Positions 58,932-64,000 of a stretch of DNA of 64,000 nt are shown here, one piece after another (position 1 is the stretch's first letter; every line of letters begins with the position of its first letter). Origin of the DNA: Poriferisodalis sp965231925 (GTDB taxonomy: Bacteria; Actinomycetota; Acidimicrobiia; Acidimicrobiales; Poriferisodalaceae); NCBI GenBank assembly GCA_965231925.1, contig OZ246894.1, forward strand, positions 1,612,001 to 1,676,000, given 5' to 3'. The position numbers were made by a program, and so were the translations under genes. The notes beneath the pieces are model-generated. The model saw nothing but the letters and a program-made list of their open reading frames with translations, had not been told where the DNA came from and searched no databases.

Positions 58932-60044
58932 CTAGAGCACCGACCGATGCGGCCCTCTGTGTCCCTTCGGCAATGCACACGGCTTCCGGGCGCGTGGCAT
59001 CTTGGCGCCGCAAGCGGCCGAGCCTCGCAACTCCGTTCCCGCTGCTCGGCTCAGCATTGACGCGCTGTGAGCGATCTCGTGTGGTGCCGGATCGTCGTTC
59101 GCCAGATCGATCTCGCGTTCACGCAAGCGCAGGGCCCGTTGTTCGACTTCCCACACAAGCCGCCCTCTGTCCGTGGCGATCTCCCACAGTTCAGGAGTGA
59201 TCGCCGCGTCGCATCGCTGAGCGAGATGCGATACGAGCACCAGATCCTCACGGATGGCTGCTGCTTTGCCTTGGTCGCCGCTGATGGTCGGCGCAACCAA
59301 GTCTCCGCTGTCGAAGACTGATGTGTCGAGCGAGCCGGTGAACTCGGCCAAGGCCCTCGCCGGCTGCTTTGCGCGCCTGTTCGGTGGGCTATGCGACCAG
59401 TTGAGGTGCGACTTGAGCACATAGAGCTCCGCGAGCCGGTGGATGTGCTGTATCTCCTTGCCCACACGAGCCAAGTCGTACAGGTCTCGTACGAGCGGGC
59501 GGGTCTGCCAGCGGCTGAGCTTCTCGGCGATGTTCTCGTCGAGATGCATAAGCGGAATCCGCTGATCTAGCTCGAAGGAGTAAGCCTGCCGGAGTGGCGT
59601 TATCACCGGGAGCAGCTCTTGGGGCGGCAAGATGATGGGCCGCTCCGAGAAGTCCATCTTGGCCTCGAGCGCCCCGTCGACCAGCGGCGTCTCGATCCTG
59701 AGGCCGTGATGGCCGCGCCGCTTCGTGAGGGCGAACGTGAAATCCCCCGTCGGGATCTTGGAAGCCACATCAGTGATCAGATCGACCGCATCGCCGGCAC
59801 TGCCCGGGGTGACACTGAAGTCCAGGTCGTACGAGAAACGGCCGAGATGCCCGATACGGAACTTGCGCAGCGCTGTGCCGCCTTTGAAGCACATTCCGCA
59901 GAGGTCGAACACGTCGTGTTGGCCCATGTGATGCAGCAAGTAGTCGAACGCGATGTCGAGCACGGCCGCTGACCGGATGCTGCTGGACGAATTGGCCGTG
60001 GGGTATGCCCGCTCGATGGCTCTCCGAAGATCAGACGCAGCCAT
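58932..60044 (-). CDS. abiEii: AbiEii-family nucleotidyltransferase toxin
   Basis: A 370-residue protein. The nucleotidyltransferase core is MCFKGGTALRKFRIGHLGRFSYDLDFSV (GG and DLD), followed by KMDFSERPIILPP and AEKLSRWQTRPLVRDLYDLARV. It is paired with AbiEi 6 bp upstream, the canonical type IV system against phage. The C-terminus ends in C-x10-C-x5-H-x3-H (ACGAKMPRARKPCALPKGHRGPHRS), the same spacing as in the AAA ATPase at 23507. That tail is not part of the standard family. Confidence 0.9.
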   Translation of the reverse strand: MAASDLRRAIERAYPTANSSSSIRSAAVLDIAFDYLLHHMGQHDVFDLCGMCFKGGTALRKFRIGHLGRFSYDLDFSVTPGSAGDAVDLITDVASKIPTGDFTFALTKRRGHHGLRIETPLVDGALEAKMDFSERPIILPPQELLPVITPLRQAYSFELDQRIPLMHLDENIAEKLSRWQTRPLVRDLYDLARVGKEIQHIHRLAELYVLKSHLNWSHSPPNRRAKQPARALAEFTGSLDTSVFDSGDLVAPTISGDQGKAAAIREDLVLVSHLAQRCDAAITPELWEIATDRGRLVWEVEQRALRLREREIDLANDDPAPHEIAHSASMLSRAAGTELRGSAACGAKMPRARKPCALPKGHRGPHRSVL

Positions 60045-60050
60045 CTGTGC

Positions 60051-60884
60051 CTACATGCGCGCCGTCCACCAAGCCGGCAGCACGTAGTCCATGACTTCGA
60101 ACTGAGGGACCCAGCGTGGCGGGAAGCCGAAACGCCGCACCGCGTCATTGCGTTGCCCGAACCGATACGGGCCATGCCCTGTGGCCGGGGCTTGTGCTGC
60201 GATCGCGACGGCAAGATCGGGCGCATCGCTCTCGTTCACGAGGTGCGCGGCCTTCATCCATACCGCCCGCGGCCGCCCATGAAGCTCGGCGGCGAGCAGG
60301 TCTGCGTCGACCGATGCTGTCAGCTCCCACAGCCAGTCCGCGATCCCGTCCCAGGAGAACTTCGCCGGATGGGCTGCCATGAACGCAAGGAGCGTCTCGG
60401 GCTTCCACACAGGCAAACCATGGACATGATCTAGCGAGAGGTTCGGCTCCCACCGGCACACTCGGTACTCGCTGAGCGAGCGCGGGAGACGCACCCCGCT
60501 TGCCGTACAGATCGTCGGCGCAGTAGGCCGACGCAGCCAGCCGTGGACCTGCGCGACCGACTTGCCGGCGATGCATACATCGCTGTGCGGGTTGGCCCCG
60601 AGCCATGCACGCATCTCCCGGAACTCCCCCATGTGCAGGGGCGAGACGGTGGGCGTGAATGACCACGCTCCGCGAGTCCTCAACGGCGCCAGCCATCCCT
60701 TGCGCCGCAAGGTGCGAGCGACTTCATCAGCGGAACGCTCGCGCATGCAGTCGGTCAACTGGTCAAGCGTGACGACCTCGGTATGGGCGGCGTGCAGGTC
60801 GTTCACCAGATGGACGAGATCCTGCGGGGGCGCGAAGGTGCCGGGGAAGTCGATCAAGTCAGGGTGAAGCTCAACCGCAGTCAT
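60051..60884 (-). CDS. abiEi: AbiEi-family antitoxin
   Basis: A 277-residue protein with an N-terminal winged helix (VVTLDQLTDCMRERSADEVARTLRRKGWLAPLRTRGAWSF) and the AbiEi core (AWLGANPHSDVCIAGKSVAQVHGWLRR, LPRSLSEYRVCRWEPNLSLDHVHGLPVWKPETLLAFMA). It represses the operon and counters AbiEii. The ATG at 60884 begins the operon. Confidence 0.88.
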   Translation of the reverse strand: MTAVELHPDLIDFPGTFAPPQDLVHLVNDLHAAHTEVVTLDQLTDCMRERSADEVARTLRRKGWLAPLRTRGAWSFTPTVSPLHMGEFREMRAWLGANPHSDVCIAGKSVAQVHGWLRRPTAPTICTASGVRLPRSLSEYRVCRWEPNLSLDHVHGLPVWKPETLLAFMAAHPAKFSWDGIADWLWELTASVDADLLAAELHGRPRAVWMKAAHLVNESDAPDLAVAIAAQAPATGHGPYRFGQRNDAVRRFGFPPRWVPQFEVMDYVLPAWWTARM

Positions 60885-60973
60885 ACCGCGACACTAACAC
60901 TGTTGGCGCATACACGGAATGAACACAATAAATAGGTACGCTCCGCTCTCGAGCAGAGATTGGTGTTGCTCAG

Positions 60974-61114
60974 CTAGGAGCTGCTGTGTCGCCGCGCAAC
61001 CTGGCGCGCCAGCGTGGTTTTGCCCGATTGACGCGCTCCGTGCAGCACTACGACGCGAAAAGCCGCCAGCGCGTCGTCGAGCGTCGGCTCCGCGTGGCGC
61101 CGGACATAGTCCAC
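60974..61114 (-). pseudogene. DUF4143-type AAA ATPase, N-terminal stub
   Basis: A 46-codon frame beginning with GTG reads VDYVRRHAEPTLDDALAAFR then VVLHGARQSGKTTLARQVAR and a stop. It is the start of a DUF4143 ATPase with its Walker A and nothing after. It is not a direct copy of the ATPase at 19055, but a separate relative, decayed. Confidence 0.7.
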
Positions 61115-61215
61115 GCTCAGAGACTACGTGCTAACCACAAGATTTACGGGTGCAAAACCCTAGTTTTTGCGGCTGCCTGACCTCGGAGACTTCAGGTCAC
61201 CTCGGCGGCGCACCC

Positions 61216-62712
<1,497 letters not shown>

Positions 62713-62940
62713 GAGAGTTCTCCTTGCCGGCTGTGCTCATCGTCGAGCGGACGCGCCGAAGGATCGCATTTTCGCAGCCTTGAGCGATGAACAGGAACCC
62801 ACGTCGAGGTGCGGCTCCGAGCAGCGTTGCCAGGTGATCGCGAACGCTCGTGAGATCGGCGCTCCGAGCAGCCGCTGCGTTTGATTGGCGATGCTCTCGG
62901 GGGCATTGCGTCTCGCAGGCTGTGGCTAGAGTCCGCGCCT

Positions 62941-63450
62941 ATGAGCGACGTCAATCCGATTCCCGCCGACCGGCCCTTCGTGGTGCCCTACATGACCATC
63001 GGGGCCCGCACCGATGGGTCTGCGGGTGGTGCCGCCGATGCCATCGAGTGGTACACGGCTGCATTCGGCGCCAGCGAGACCAACCGTCAGATGGCACCGG
63101 GGGGCGAAAAGGTGATGCACGCCGAAATGGTGCTCGGCAATGGCCTGCTGTTCCTCGCCGACGACTTCCCGGAATGGTCGGGAGAAAGTTCCGCCCCAGC
63201 GGCGCTCAACGGCTCGACCGTCACCATGCACCGCTACGTCGCCGACTGCGACGCGACTATCAACGCGGCGGTTGCGCTCGGCGCGGAAGTGCTGATGCCC
63301 CCGACCGACATGTTCTGGGGAGACCGATTCGGGAGCATTCGCGACCCGTTCGGCCACAAGTGGTCCATTGCGACCCATGTGAGAGACGTGACCCCCGAAG
63401 AGATGGAAGCTGCCGCAGCAGCGATGTTCGCCGAAGGACCGGAGGCATAA
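62941..63450 (+). CDS. VOC/PhnB-like (glyoxalase fold) protein
   Basis: 169 residues: VVPYMTIGARTDG, AIEWYTAAFGASETNRQMAPGGEKVMHAEMVLGNGLLFLADDFPEW, FWGDRFGSIRDPFGHKWSIATHVRDVTPEEM. These mark the PhnB/YdcJ-like branch of the VOC superfamily. Enzyme activity is uncertain. ATG 62941 chosen. It stops 3 bp before the next gene, so both are co-transcribed. Confidence 0.88.
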   Translation: MSDVNPIPADRPFVVPYMTIGARTDGSAGGAADAIEWYTAAFGASETNRQMAPGGEKVMHAEMVLGNGLLFLADDFPEWSGESSAPAALNGSTVTMHRYVADCDATINAAVALGAEVLMPPTDMFWGDRFGSIRDPFGHKWSIATHVRDVTPEEMEAAAAAMFAEGPEA

Positions 63451-63453
63451 GCC

Positions 63454-64000
63454 ATGGCAGTCACTGAACTCGCAGGAAGGATCGCAGTCGTCACCGGCGG
63501 CGGCACGGGCATGGGACGTGAGCTGGTGTGTCGGCTAGCAGCCGCAGGAGCGCACGTTGCCGCCTGCGATCTCAACACCGAGACGCTGCAGCAGGCGGCC
63601 GGCCTCGCAGGGGCACGCGCAGCCAGCGGCGTACGAATCACCACTCACCAGTGCGATGTCACAGACGCTGACGCCGTAGCGGCGTTTGCCGCCGAGGTCG
63701 CCGAACAGCACGACTCCGACCACATCAATCTGCTGTTCAACAACGCCGGCATCGGCGGTGGCGGCAGCTTCGTGATCAACGACCAGCGCGAGGCGTGGGA
63801 CAAGACCTTCGAAGTGTGCTGGAACGGCGTGCTGAACTGCGCCCGTGCGTTCATGGACATGCTCGTACGTTCCGATGCAGGCGCGATGGTCAACACCGCC
63901 AGCATCAACGGCTTCTGGGCAACCATCGGCCCTGGCTTGCCGCATACCTCCTATTGCGCCGCGAAGTTTGCGGTAAAGGGGTTCACCGAGGCACTCATGC
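63454..64000 (+). CDS. Short-chain dehydrogenase/reductase, N-terminal part
   Basis: The gene runs off the right edge; 182 codons visible. RIAVVTGGGTGMGRELVCRLAAAGA is the TGxxxGxG cofactor loop, LLFNNAGIGGGG the NAG motif, and the catalytic SINGF and Y-x-x-x-K (SYCAAKFAV) are present. It oxidises or reduces an alcohol or ketone with NAD(P). Starts 3 bp after the VOC gene. Confidence 0.92.
   Translation, partial: MAVTELAGRIAVVTGGGTGMGRELVCRLAAAGAHVAACDLNTETLQQAAGLAGARAASGVRITTHQCDVTDADAVAAFAAEVAEQHDSDHINLLFNNAGIGGGGSFVINDQREAWDKTFEVCWNGVLNCARAFMDMLVRSDAGAMVNTASINGFWATIGPGLPHTSYCAAKFAVKGFTEALM

Overview
The window is high-GC DNA from what looks like an actinobacterium, most plausibly an acidimicrobiia-type lineage. 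This is inferred from the gene families (cell-wall-binding-2 repeats, a UvrD2-like helicase with an HRDC-like end, an LLM-class F420-type oxidoreductase, a P450-type small ferredoxin, VapBC/HicAB/AbiE toxin systems) and from base composition. No rRNA or marker gene settles the genus.

Layout. 1-3.1 kb: a Rieske oxygenase between two paralogous class III aminotransferases. 3.3-7.1 kb: a seven-repeat RCC1-type gene cut by a truncated IS256-family element, an intact IS630-family element and a HEPN/Abi-like gene. 7.3-14.6 kb: an amidase, a three-gene operon (ATP-grasp ligase fused to an M20-like domain, gamma-glutamyltransferase, N-formylglutamate amidohydrolase) and a TesB thioesterase. 14.6-25.8 kb: an accessory island with VapBC and its palindromic operator, a large secreted cell-wall-binding/RCC1/CAP protein, two AAA ATPase families and a nucleotidyltransferase toxin pair. 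This island also holds many collapsed copies of the same genes (TesB, CaiB, CHAP, RCC1, CAP, ATPase fragments) and a 27-base G run. 25.9-37.4 kb: catabolic genes (CoA transferases, one a double-domain fusion; amidase; 2OG-Fe dioxygenase; quinone oxidoreductase-like MDR; acyl-CoA ligase; alanine dehydrogenase). 37.9-40.7 kb: a MITE matching the IS630 ends, an HNH nuclease, HicAB, a VapB with VapC remnant, and Vsr. 40.9-45.8 kb: a branched-chain amino-acid ABC operon whose binding protein and first permease are one polypeptide. 45.9-55.9 kb: mostly core genes (two AhpD-like proteins, beta-carbonic anhydrase, four tRNAs counting the one at 56 kb, NUDIX hydrolases, FolE, UvrD-like helicase, LLM oxidoreductase, ferredoxin). 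56.3-61.1 kb: a second, degraded IS256 copy joined to a CAP-domain fragment, an AbiEi/AbiEii pair and a DUF4143 ATPase stub. 61.2-64 kb: MmsA, a VOC protein and a partial SDR.

The strongest hidden item is at 48033-49028. What looks like two separate frames is one selenoprotein of the GrdB/PrdB-like family. An in-frame TGA at 48540 sits in a U-x-x-C motif and is followed at 10 nt by a perfect 8-bp hairpin of SECIS type.

The accessory parts read as a recombination hot spot. The same short fragments recur in different orders next to toxin genes, insertion sequences and the RCC1/CAP surface-protein gene.
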